Assembly (NCBI GenBank): GCA_031472005.1
Contig: PZJY01000012.1
Location: 62,001-126,000 of the forward strand
Reading direction: 5' to 3'
DNA: 64,000 bases
Source of the DNA: Tetracladium setigerum
Taxonomy: Eukaryota > Ascomycota > Leotiomycetes > Helotiales
Shown: positions 35,374-45,767 of the stretch, one piece after another
Layout: every line of letters starts with the position of its first letter
Position numbering within the stretch: position 1 is the stretch's first letter
Program-made: the position numbers and the translations under genes
The notes under the pieces: generated by a model
The model's input: only the letters and a program-made list of their open reading frames with translations
Told to the model about the DNA's origin: nothing
The model's database searches: none

Positions 35374-36611
35374 TTTGAAATGGGGATCTTGATAGAGTAC
35401 AAGTCTTGATCTAAAGAAATAAACTCGAGATTTGTGGTTCAAAGACGAGAGATGTCGTTGAGGAATTGTTATACTCAGCTGAAGCCTAGCGGAAGTGCTA
35501 TTATTAATCGGTGGAGATAAGAGCAAAACACCACCTTCTGAACCGTCCCAACGGCGCAAGGCAGCCTGTGCTCTGGGGATGGGAAGAAAACATTAGGTGA
35601 ATACGTTTACGAAACCCAGTAGGTAGGTAGTTAAAGCAACAGGATGTAAAAGGCATAGCAGAGCATTGAACAAGCAAGAGATGCAATGTAGATAGCCAGG
35701 TCGGTCTGTGGTTTTCACGTGACCTGACAGTACTCTAGTAGATTCACCACTGTAAAGTTGAGAGGGAGATAGAGATAGATAGAATCGCAAACCTGACTCT
35801 CGATTCTCCTCGAAAGATGCCGCGTAATGAGGGAAGGATGCTCTTTTTGGGGCTTCGCTGCTGCCTCCTTATCTCGTTTGTTGTCTGTGCCTTCATGGAC
35901 GAATCGGCATCTACCGTCCTGCAGAGCAAGTATGATAGGCTGCTTGTAGATATTGTGCATCTCTCCATGGATTTCGATTGCTCATTTCATGATGCCGTTG
36001 ATGTTCTACTCTCGCACCACTCATGTCGGTGTCTTTGATGCAGTGTTGGGAGAAGAGCCGCCGGCTACAGACGTTGAAGCGCTGGCTAAAAATATCAAAA
36101 CACACCCAAGCCAATCACACACCCGCCTTCATCCTGCCCACCTCCAATCCCGACGCGCCAACGACTTCTCCCGGAATGTCTTCCACAACACCATCACCAC
36201 CTCCTTCTTCCGACTGGACATCGCTACGGCTTCGGCGCCTCAACATCCATGTCGTTGGTGTGCAAAGGGAAATAGATCGCTACCAGAGCGTCTACCAGCC
36301 TTAGCACGGGGCCTTGACATGCCCTTCTGCAGGATGGTGTTTCCCTATTCCTTGTGCTGTTTTGTGAGCGTCTATTTGCCCTGGATCATTGATTACTTGG
36401 AAGTAGTACTTCAATCGTTTCGTTTCCACCCTCTTAGTTAGTTGTTTCTTCTCCTAACCGTCTCATATTTGATTGTCTACTCTTCGATCACCGGTTGATC
36501 TGTTTCCATTCTCCTCCTCAACGTCTCGTGCTTCCTCTCGTCTATCTCTATCTCCATTCAAGTTGTTCAACTATCTCCCTCTCGAGACATCTACCTTCCC
36601 ACACACTCAAA
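35374..36611. other. Intergenic region, both flanking genes transcribed outward
   Basis: About 1.2 kb holding the promoters of the F-box-like gene and the tetraspan gene. A 42-codon frame at 36176-36304 and a longer one at 35953-36441 are open but have no recognisable domain. The stretch just before 36612 is a CT-rich leader, as is typical of a fungal 5' UTR. Confidence 0.45.
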
Positions 36612-37347
36612 ATGGCGTCCTCCACTACCAGCAACAAGCCAGAGTTCATCACTGATTTCTCCGAGTTCGACAACAACGATGAAGAGAACGTTAAGGACGC
36701 ACGTCTAGTCAAGACCGTGGAAGCCGTCCGTCTCGGGCTCACAACACTCGCTGTTTTGTCTGCTATCACTGTTCTCGGTACGGCTGGAGATGCCCTCGCG
36801 AATTATAACAGCACGAAGCTCGGTGCCGATTACATTCTTTCCATCTGGCCCAACGAGTTTGACATCAGGCCTACACATGCACTGGTCATCTGCTCTGTCA
36901 TTGTTCTTGTTTCCAGCTTGGTCTCGCTTGTTGGCATGAAACTTGGAGCCGTAAGTCTTGAATTTTTTCCCCTTTGATACAACAAAACAATTCCTAACAT
37001 TTCTCTTTTTAGATCCGCAACAACACCATGCTCAACCTCGCATCCTCCTTCGTTCTCCCAGCCATCAGTCTCATCGCCGCTCTCATCGGCACCTCATTCT
37101 TCTACGGTGTCAACGGATCCGCCAACAACTTCTCCCTCCAAAGCTGGTCCTGCCAATGGGCCCGATCAAGATGGACACGAAGCCACACTGGGAGATTTTG
37201 TGCAATGAGAGCAAAGCTGCTCTATACCTTACTGTGATGTGGATTCCATTGCAGGTGCTCATATTGGCCGCTGCCGCTTTAGGAGCTACTAAGCAAAAGA
37301 AGTCCACTTTCGCTGTGGAGAGAAAGGGCAGCCCCGCATTGTCTTAG
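36612..37347 (+). CDS. Four-helix (MARVEL-like) membrane protein, one-base frame break
   Basis: Small tetraspan membrane protein common in filamentous ascomycetes, function unknown. Exons are 36612-36950 and 37013-37347, phase 0, GTAAGT...TTTTTAG. Four hydrophobic helices are visible: LGLTTLAVLSAITVLG, ALVICSVIVLVSSLVSLVG, FVLPAISLIAALIGTSFFYG and LYLTVMWIPLQVLILAAAALG. Two lie before the intron and two after it. Exon lengths sum to 674, one base short of 675. The break maps to the GGG at 37158-37160: SWSCQW must pass to GPIKMDTKPHW in the next frame to reach the fourth helix and the basic tail. Literal translation loses the fourth helix. A lost G in a four-G run is the simplest reading. Confidence 0.75.
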
Positions 37348-38020
37348 ATGGGAGTTATTTTCTGATGATGGAATGATACCTAGTCATGGTCACACCTTTG
37401 TTTGTAGTGGGAATCACGAACGTGCTGCGGTGAAGTAGGGGCAATCTTGGGCACCGGCGTTTTTGGGCATGGAAGGATTACGTCCTATATATTGGTTTAG
37501 ATTTACGGTAGATTTAATTGGGAAATATTCTGGAAACGCGATGGCGGAATATTGCGGCGTCATATGTGATAACTTTGAGTTGATTGTGTTTGATTATTTA
37601 CTAGTCTATCATGCCTGATTAAAATCAGCTTCCTTCCTTCCCTTGTCAGAGTCAGCTCACGCTACGAATACCTAGAGGTGTTGCTCCCGATCAGTTATTA
37701 CTAGCGTACAGTTCCAATTTCCGAATGAACGGAACCGCCGAGGATAACCTTGTGCCCTACTTGTCTGAGCTTATAACACCATCATTAAAGGTAGGATAGA
37801 ACACATTACACATAGATATAGGACCCTAGCTAGACATTTCCTAATACCCTTCGGGAAGTCACTGGTGGATGCTCCTACGGGCATCGTCCGCGAATATTAA
37901 ATGCTCTTGGGGTCAGACTTTGAATACAACAAACAAACAAACAAACAAAAATACTCTTTAGCTTTACAAGCGCAACCGTTTTTGAGGCTATAAATTAAAT
38001 CAACTCGGTGTCGATACCTC
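37348..38020. other. Intergenic region with (CAAA)n tract
   Basis: About 670 bases. It contains a short microsatellite of CAAA units at about 37927-37951 and ends at the target-site duplication of a solo LTR. No gene seen. Confidence 0.5.
37927..37951. repeat. (CAAA)n microsatellite
   Basis: Five CAAA-type units in tandem followed by an A run. Confidence 0.7.
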
Positions 38021-38468
38021 TGCATTGTTACGAACATGATCACGGGATCATACTAGAACCTAGGAGCCTGAGGCTCGGGAGCATCATAGATCCCAGGAGC
38101 CTAGTGGCTTCCAGGACCTACTCTAAGAGAACTCCTAGCTATCTGGTAGGTTTAGTTAGTAATCTATGAGACGGCGAGCAAGACGTCTATTCAGTGTCCT
38201 GGTCACGTGATGAAATCCAAGGCTTGGCAGGAGTCTGGAGTCTTTGGACTCCCGGACTCCCACGTATAGATGGACTCCCAGGAGAATACAGGTTCTATAT
38301 AAGTAGAATATTATTTCTTTAGATAGGTGCTTTGTGCTTAACTCAAATTAAATATCTGTTATTCTAGTAACTATCTCAGACCGTACCTACGATACACCTA
38401 TCGCTCTCGACGAATACCAACCTAACTTAACTGTTTACTTGCGAGTAGACAGTGACCGTTACATGCAT
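38021..38468. mobile_element. Solo LTR with 5-bp target-site duplication
   Basis: The element runs 38026-38463 (438 bases), starts TGTTACGAAC and ends GACCGTTACA, so it has the TG...CA ends of a retrotransposon LTR. It is flanked by identical TGCAT at 38021-38025 and 38464-38468, the 5-base duplication made by LTR-retrotransposon integrase. No polymerase or gag coding sequence adjoins it, so it is a solo LTR left by recombination. Inside are a TATA box at 38296-38302 and short repeated words (GGACTCCC, AGGAGCCT). The intact duplication suggests a fairly recent insertion. The family (Ty3 or Ty1 type) cannot be told without a relative. Confidence 0.85.
38296..38302 (+). promoter_or_regulatory. 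TATA box inside the solo LTR
   Basis: TATATAA about 240 bases upstream of the MYND gene start. It would normally be the retrotransposon promoter and may now drive the neighbour. Confidence 0.4.
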
Positions 38469-38532
38469 ACGGCTTAATATTTCCCACTTTCCAGAGTTCT
38501 CCTGTCTACTGCCACATTATTGTATCTTGAAA

Positions 38533-39360
38533 ATGGCACTCCCATCTAAAGACTTGCGATATGCGAATCTTCGCGACGAGATACCTTTCCCGTCGTTCAA
38601 GAACCTTACTGGGGAGAATGATATCAACATGGAGTATTTTGGGACCACGAATGGCTATCAATTCTTTCCTATCAAGCATTGGTGCTTCTTGGGAGAAATC
38701 ATTGAGATAGAGGCTTTCATACGCCTGCGGCTTCTTGTACAGAACAAGAATAAACGCAAGGTTCCTGTCGCATTTTACACAGATGAAAGGGGCCGAGAGC
38801 TTGACCAAGCACTTTACGGGAAGGGATACAGTAGCAATCCTCTATGCAGAGCAACACGGCTTCATGGACATGGCAGAAGGTATTCGTCAAGAAGCTCCGA
38901 GTTACATCAAGGTATGCTTTCATACAATGGCAATAAGTCTAAGCTGGTTGAGAATGCTAATAAAAACCACTAATTTAGATATTCCCAATCTCATTGGATA
39001 AATTGTTAAGTCTGAGCGACGAGATCCAACAGTATTCGACTGTTCAAAAGGACATCCGCACCTGTCAAGGATGTGATAAGAAGTCCAACTCTCTTCAAAA
39101 GTGCGCTGATTGCGGCCAGTTCTGGTACTGCAACAAGGTATGAGATTCCTCATTCTAGCAGGACAATCGAGATTATCTAACTCGCTTGGTCACAGACCTG
39201 TCAAGTTACTGGTTGGGGTGCGAAGGGACATAAAGCACACTGTAAGCTTCTGAAAGATCCTGATCTGAAGAACATGTTTCTTCAGGAATGGGACACTTTC
39301 AAAAATTACCTCAAATTCCCACTCGCGTCTCCGGGAGATGGCAGCGATAGGGCGGTTTGA
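38533..39360 (+). CDS. MYND-type zinc finger protein, one-base frame break
   Basis: Fungal protein with a C-terminal MYND zinc finger. Exons are 38533-38911, 38979-39137 and 39196-39360. The finger is in exons 2-3: C-x2-C in CQGC, C-x2-C in CADC, the YCNKTCQ pair and GHKAHC. Together they give the C6-H-C pattern that binds two zincs and usually mediates protein contacts. Exon 1 is 379 bases, one more than a multiple of three. The N-terminal frame (VPVAFYTDERG) continues in a second frame as AESLTKHFTGRDTVAILYAE, so one base is extra, most likely in the GGGG run at 38789-38792 (a two-base loss would also fit). The ATG is only 70 bases after the end of a solo LTR. The next gene downstream is a DUF4470 protein, a family often linked to MYND domains. 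Confidence 0.78.
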
Positions 39361-39879
39361 GGTCGCATTTTTTGGTGAGAAGAGTTTCCTATGAGAGGTG
39401 GATAACCATGTATGAAAAGGATTTGGAAGATGAGGTGGATAGCGTACTTCTGGTTGAGCCGGGACTCCTACCTCTCCTGCCTTTGGGCGTGTTGATGGCT
39501 GCTCCTGCAACAACTGTGCTAAGTAGATTCATGTTAAAAATGATCAATTTTAGCTGTGAACATAGCTACCTAATTTTTCATTCATACTGTAGCCACATAG
39601 AAATCTACATGCCAATCTGTTAAGTTGAGAGTCAGAAAGCTGTTCTATTTTAGAGAAGAGCAGCCTCGCCTGTAGTGGCGCCCAAAGTGACTGATGCTGA
39701 CTAATCCATGGTACTCTACAGTACCATCCAGCTCGAGCACGTGCAGACACTATAAAATGCTATGCCGCTAGTCCTGATGGTTGTGTGAGCTTTCATAAAC
39801 AACGACAAACGAAATCCCCCGACCAAAAGCTTCTGTATCATCTCAGATCTACTCAACAAGAAACTCCGAGGCATGAATC
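39361..39879 (+). other. Spacer between MYND and DUF4470 genes
   Basis: About 520 bases with the promoter of the next gene. No further feature seen. Confidence 0.5.
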
Positions 39880-42800
39880 ATGTATGCTCCAGTAGTCACG
39901 GACATCGTCACCTATTTCTACCCGGTTGGCAACACCTCCGCGGTTCATCTGACTAGAAACCTGCCAATCGAGGAACCTGCGGATGTTCTACTGTTGGGAT
40001 GCGGCGACATTCGCAACGTTTTGTTCACCGTTTACACCGATCAGGATATCGGTCAGTTAGCACCCCAAATCTCCACCCGGCTCGTTTATTAACGATTTGC
40101 ATAGCTCGACAAACCGATGTGACTTGCTGCGATATCGAGGTTGCAACTGTTGGTATGAAATCCGTCCCCGGTATTGATTCATAAAGAGTTCCACGGGACT
40201 GACTACTTGCTCGTTAATTAGCGCGGAACATCCTACTTCTCAGCCTCATCTTGGACGATGAACATGGAACCCTCAATCTGCAGTTGTGGAGCATCTATTA
40301 TCATGTCTACCTCGACGATAAATCGATGGAGCTTCTGAGTTCTCAAGCATCCAAACTCTCGGACCTCGCTATGCCAATGAAGAGCTGGCATGATGGCAAA
40401 TATGGCCAGCAACTCAGATTCTGTGACAGCAGCACAATAAAGAGAGTAAGAGACGTGTGGAATACCTTTCGTGTTCCAAAAATGAACAGTCCCGAGCATA
40501 GCAGCTGGGTTCAGAATGCCAATTCGGCTGTTCAAAGGGCTATGAAGTCTCGGAAGGCGCGCATGGGAAACACAACCAAGTCCCTTACCGAAATGCGATC
40601 TGCAGCGCCCGCTGGTATCAGAGCTATCACAGATGCCCCAAAGCTTGACAAGCACTTTTGGGATTACGGTACGACGGATGAGAAAGTTACTGGTGGACCA
40701 AAGGCAGACCACATCAACCCGATGTTTGTGACCAGCTCGTCCACTCTCCACTATGGCACAGATCCATTACTCGGTTTCCATTTGTCTACTGCGTACGCCC
40801 CTTTGACCAAGGATTCGCCTCTAAATTCCGCGTCAATGTGGAAGAGCAACTTTCCTTTCAAGGTCGTTAAGGCTGCTCAAGTACAATTCGAAGCCTGGGC
40901 GAAGGCATTTCGAAAGAGTTCAGCACGCGATATAACCATCCGGTTCTTTGCAGGCGACGCAATCAGCTTCTCGTATGCGCTTCAGCATGCAAACAGCACC
41001 AGAATCACACCTGCAAACATATATTGTGATTCCTATCACTGGGATCCAATCGTTTTGAATGGTCACGATTACACGGGAGTGGGCGCCGCGCCGCTACGAT
41101 TCAACTCAATCGATACCTCTAATCTCATCGACCATGTCGGATCCTTAAACTTGCTTGTTGCTGTGGCACCATTACTAAGCAATAGTAGCTCTTCCAGTCT
41201 CTACACTGAGTACCTGGCACAGCGAGCAGTGTCTCAGCAAGATCAGCTCGATAGAGTGATGTGTGGACATTTCCCGACGATGTCGACGCTGCTAGGTCTG
41301 TTCCCTGTCGAGTATTGGGCCAATTCATCGCCATATTCATCTGTTGATGACCTTCTCTTGGATTTAAATAATGGGAAGGATGATGACAGCGCCCAAATGA
41401 AACAGATGAACTTCAAGTCCACCTGGAAACGTGCAGCCGCCGGTTTAACATCGCTAGACCTAGGCACTCAAGTCATGCTACATCTGGAGGAGCTCGGGCT
41501 GGCTAGGATACTGTATCAGGTGTATGTTAACATGTTTCGCCACGAGAACGTTCAGTTTCTGCTTTCCAATCGCGGTTCACTCGATCTGTCAAGCCAATCA
41601 ATGCCGCGCTTCCATCGAGGTAGCTTCGCCCTCGTTCTGCGTTTTGTACGCAGTCGTGTCGAGAAAAACTGGGAGAAGATGATGAGCCATCTTCTAGACC
41701 TCATAGAGACTGATAAGACGCTCTTGATGGGCTCGAATTACCTGCAGGAGCTATATCTCTATCTGAAATTGTATGACGTCCTGTCAGTATCCACATTATC
41801 ACCATCGCCGGTGCAATCGAACTTCACTGGCACTGCACCAGGAGGTCTGAGCTGCTGGAAGAATATTCCTCCCATATTAAGTGTTACCTTGATTGTTCCA
41901 AGGGAGAAGATCAAAGTCATCACAAACATCGATGCCACAAAGATCGGGAGTCCCATCATGCACTGCGTTCTACAATCCTCTCCAAGCTACCAGTCTCAGA
42001 GATGGCAGAACATTTTCTCTGTGGTACAGGTCTCTTTCGGTAAACTCTCCACAACTGGGACACGAAACTCCCACTCATTTCAAGTCGCCATCACAGAAGA
42101 TCAGCTCCGGTGGCGCGGTAGCTCCCCTCTTATCGTGTCATTTCTAGTTCCGACTTGGATGCTATTGCTGGAGCCCGAAAATGCAAAGGTTGCCTTTGGG
42201 CTTCAAAACACCCCAGCTACTGTACGCAATTTCCTAGGCACACTTGGAATGGAGATGAAGATCTTCGAAACAACGTTGGGAGATGAAAGTAGCGTGTTCT
42301 TCACCGGATTTCCGCCAAATCAGAGTGACACTACTTCGCTGCTACCATTCCCACGCTCTGGGCAATCAACCCCGAGCACAGGAAACTCTATTGCCAGTAG
42401 CAAGATCTCTGCGAACATTGACACCGTAGCTGCTAGATTCACTGCTCTGACTTGCCGGCTTCAAATACTTTCCGATGATCTCCAGAAGGCATTGCAAAGC
42501 GGCGGCGCAGTACAAACAAGCCAGAAGTCGCCATGTACATTCCTTGAAACCGTTGGTCCAAAATCTATACCAATGACCTTTCACTTCCCCGCACCTGTAA
42601 TTAAAATGGAGAGCAGAACTAGAATCGCTCGCAAGTCTCTGTATATTGAGGTCGAAGCGCCACTGGCGGATGCTACAATCTGGAAGAGCTTCCCAGCACA
42701 TCTCTATCCAGTCTTTTTGACCACGAAGACTCCGCTCATATGGAACCTATCGCGCCTAAACTTGGATTGCTTGCCAATTATCGACATCTCGAAGAAAGCT

Positions 42801-43601
42801 GAGATGCAGTGGCTCACCGTACATGGTGGCGGGATGTTCAACACAAGAGAGCGCCAGCTGAAGACTCATCCGACGTCTACAAGCGCTGAGAGCGACGTTC
42901 GTTTGGCGTTCAAGGGCTCGCTATTCTCGCTTTTCATGCACTTTACTGGTCTTCAAGGTCAAATTATTTCACACTGCACCACTCTCAACAACCCTGAAGG
43001 AGGCGGCGTGCATGTAATTATCCTCATCAGCAGTCTGAAACTCGACCTCAACAATCGTTCTGTAGTCCTTGACTGCGCAGTGCTGCCTCTCACAGATCTA
43101 CTCATGCCGCAACTAGGCCAGTTTCTCAGCGCATTTTCGAGCCAAAAGGTTTGCCACGTCAAGGTTGACGCTAATGAACTGCAATTGTGGAAGCAAAATA
43201 TGCCTGCGATGGTGGAACGTTGCCGAACGTGGCCGCACCTTGCTCACTGCGAATACCGTACTCAGTTGAGCATTCCTTTGTCTACAGAGAATGGCCAACC
43301 AGTTCTTTGTTCTTGTGGAAACGGTAAACTGCCGGCGAATTTTATTACGGGAGTTCCTCATTGGAAGTCTGTTTCACGGCACTTTGTGCGTGCTGCCATA
43401 TCCCTGTGCTTCCCAACCGCGTTCTCAGAGGAGTTATTTAATATGGAACTTCTCAAGAAAAAGGTTCCATCAAGGACCAAGTGAGTGGACCACGAAACGA
43501 TATTGAGTACGTTGCGAAGTTTGCGGAGCAAGGTTAGAATTGGTTTGACTGGGATGGGCTTTGAGCACGGGATGAAGTTGTTAGACGGAGAAGATAGATG
43601 A
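39880..43601 (+). CDS. Large DUF4470-domain protein
   Basis: A 1180-residue fungal protein of unknown function. Exons are 39880-40051, 40105-40152, 40222-43480 and 43538-43601 (3543 bases). The N-terminal DUF4470 block is clear: FYPVGNTSAVHLTRNLP, DVLLLGCGDIRNVLFTVY, VTCCDIE and ARNILLLSLILDDE. It looks like a degenerate Rossmann fold (nucleotide- or SAM-binding in shape). Near the C-terminus are a C-x-C-G pair (LCSCGNGKLPANF) and HFVRAAISLCF. A canonical MYND finger is missing, although DUF4470 proteins often carry one. I placed a last intron because GTGAGT sits exactly at the apparent stop (the TGA lies inside the donor) and the joined frame adds IGLTGMGFEHG. If that intron is kept, the protein ends at 43484. 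Confidence 0.8.
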
Positions 43602-45767
43602 CCTTGTAATCCTAATTCAAATGCAACTAGAGTTATTGTATTGAAGTGTGGCATTGTATACAAGCCGATTCTTCGCTTATCAAGATGGTTGGCCATCTGC
43701 AGCATCCCAATTCCATTGGAAGCTTAGCGTAAGCCTTCTTGATCTCTTTTGCTCGAAACATTATTAACACTAGGTCCTCGTTACTTGGAGTTCTATTTTA
43801 TTGTCCCGTTCAAGAATTGAGGCACTTTGATCAAAGGCGTTTAACTGTCCCGTCTCCAGCGAAGGCTCACCGAGTCAGAGACACACCTGATAGAGATAAA
43901 GAATTGGCTGGGTAACGAACTTATCTGGAAGGAGGTTATGAGACCAGAGATTATAGTGTCCTGCTTCTCCATGAGAAAAGGCCCCCATTATTACTGGTGG
44001 GCTCGTTGGTAGAAGGCATTGCCCCATCCCGTCATTGGCAGTATCTGGTATGGTTGCTTTTGTTGGAAACCTATGCCGACTATATTAGGCTATGTACATA
44101 ACCGAGGTGTGGCTTGCATAAGAAGGTACCAGTATCTAGGTACCTGCCTACTCAAGTAAACGTGGAAGAGGTGCCTGTGAAAAGAGAATGCAATAATCGA
44201 GGCCAACTATTGGCCTAAGCGATTAATGTCCCGCCTTCCCATCGAAGCTGTCAAGTCTTTCCTATGTGAATAATCGGATTCCTCCCCGTCTCTCTCTCGG
44301 CTGACAGTCAACCTTGACCCCCAGCTACGTACCTCGCACTTCGCACAGACCGATATTGATCACCATGATCCCTGTGATCAGCAATACTTCGAAATAAGTC
44401 ATGTCCAAGCGCAGGGCACCTCGGCAAGGTGCCATATTGAATCAATCTTGCGCTTCTATTAGCTAGCCGTCTTCCTCTGACAACTTGTGACAAGAGAGCA
44501 AAAACAAGAATGATGCGCTTAGACCTGTAATCCTGAGCCGGTCTGGGAAATACCGCTGCAGTATCGCACTCTGCATTGTAAGTAGGAAAGTGGAAACAGG
44601 TCAAGATTCCCTCAACCCACCTCACACCGAACAGAAACTCGACTGTAACTCGCGGGAGGAAATACTAAATGTAACAGTCATACCATTTAATATCCGTGTC
44701 TTATATGCCTTCGCTACCGACAAAGATCTCAAACTATCTCTTCCTCGGCCGACCCCGCGGCTTCAGATGAGATGAGATGAATCTGATATGCCAAGGAAGC
44801 GCTGCTCTCTTCGTGGGAAGCCTGTAGGAGATCATGGCGTCGATCCGGAATTAGTATCATTTCCTGTCGGTCCAGGCCTGGATGTCATGTTCCGCAGCCC
44901 GCGGGGCAAGGCTCGTCAGCTTTTCTTTTTGCACCTTGGAGCTTCCCTCGTATGGAGCGCGGCGAAGTTCCTGTGTGTGGGTGGTTGTGTATTTATCTAT
45001 TAGTATACTCCGGAAGTCAAGCGAGGGATCCGAAGTAAGCTTCGACTGCACGCACCAACAGAAGGGGGGCAGCATTATTCTCTTGTGACGATGTAACTGC
45101 ACGGGCATTGACATGCTGCTTACATCAAAGTATATCTCGAGGGTGTCGGGAATTGCTGGTAACGGTTCGTCGGGCGTCCCGCACAGTAAACCTTCTCGCC
45201 AGCCACTGACACTCCCGTGGCTTCTTCATCGACACGCCCAATTCACCATATACGTTTCAGGTCCGTGCAAAGAATTGACAGGCTGGCCCGGAGAACGCCA
45301 TCTCTGTCAACATTGCGAGAGACTTAGATTTGCTGCCTGCTAGACTGCTGGTAGTGTTGAGCATTGACGTACTGCTTAAATTTGAAGCATGCATGTTTTT
45401 GTTCAGCCCGTGTCACTAACGTCGATAGTGTGCACCCAAGCAAGTTAGGCCTCGTGGAGAGCATGCATGTTTGAAGCTTTGAGTTCAAGACTAGAGCAGC
45501 CTGCGACATTTATTACGACTCGATAAGCCTGTTTTCGTGGGGAAAGCAGAATCATCCTTATTCAAGTAGTGATGTGCTTCCACCGCGAATTTGTCGGGTT
45601 GATACTGTAGTGTTTTCTGTTTTGTGCTCCTGGATCCCCTCCCACCATTGGATTTCGATGAGCCTTCTTCCATCTCTACCACATTATAGTGACTCTCATA
45701 TCGACCAGGATTTCATGAGGTTAGGGAAAGGTTGTCCGTTGCTTGGAGCTCGTACACTCTCAGCGAG
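43602..45767. other. Gene-poor intergenic region
   Basis: About 2.2 kb between the DUF4470 gene and the receptor gene, same strand. Open frames are short and featureless. The word GCATGCATGTTT occurs twice (about 45388 and 45461), flanked by TTTGAAGC in alternate positions. It is too short to name. Confidence 0.4.

Noticed and set aside
35953..36441. 163-codon open frame upstream of the tetraspan gene
   Set aside because: No recognisable motif. It overlaps the expected 5' leader region, and the small frame inside it (36176-36304) has no support.
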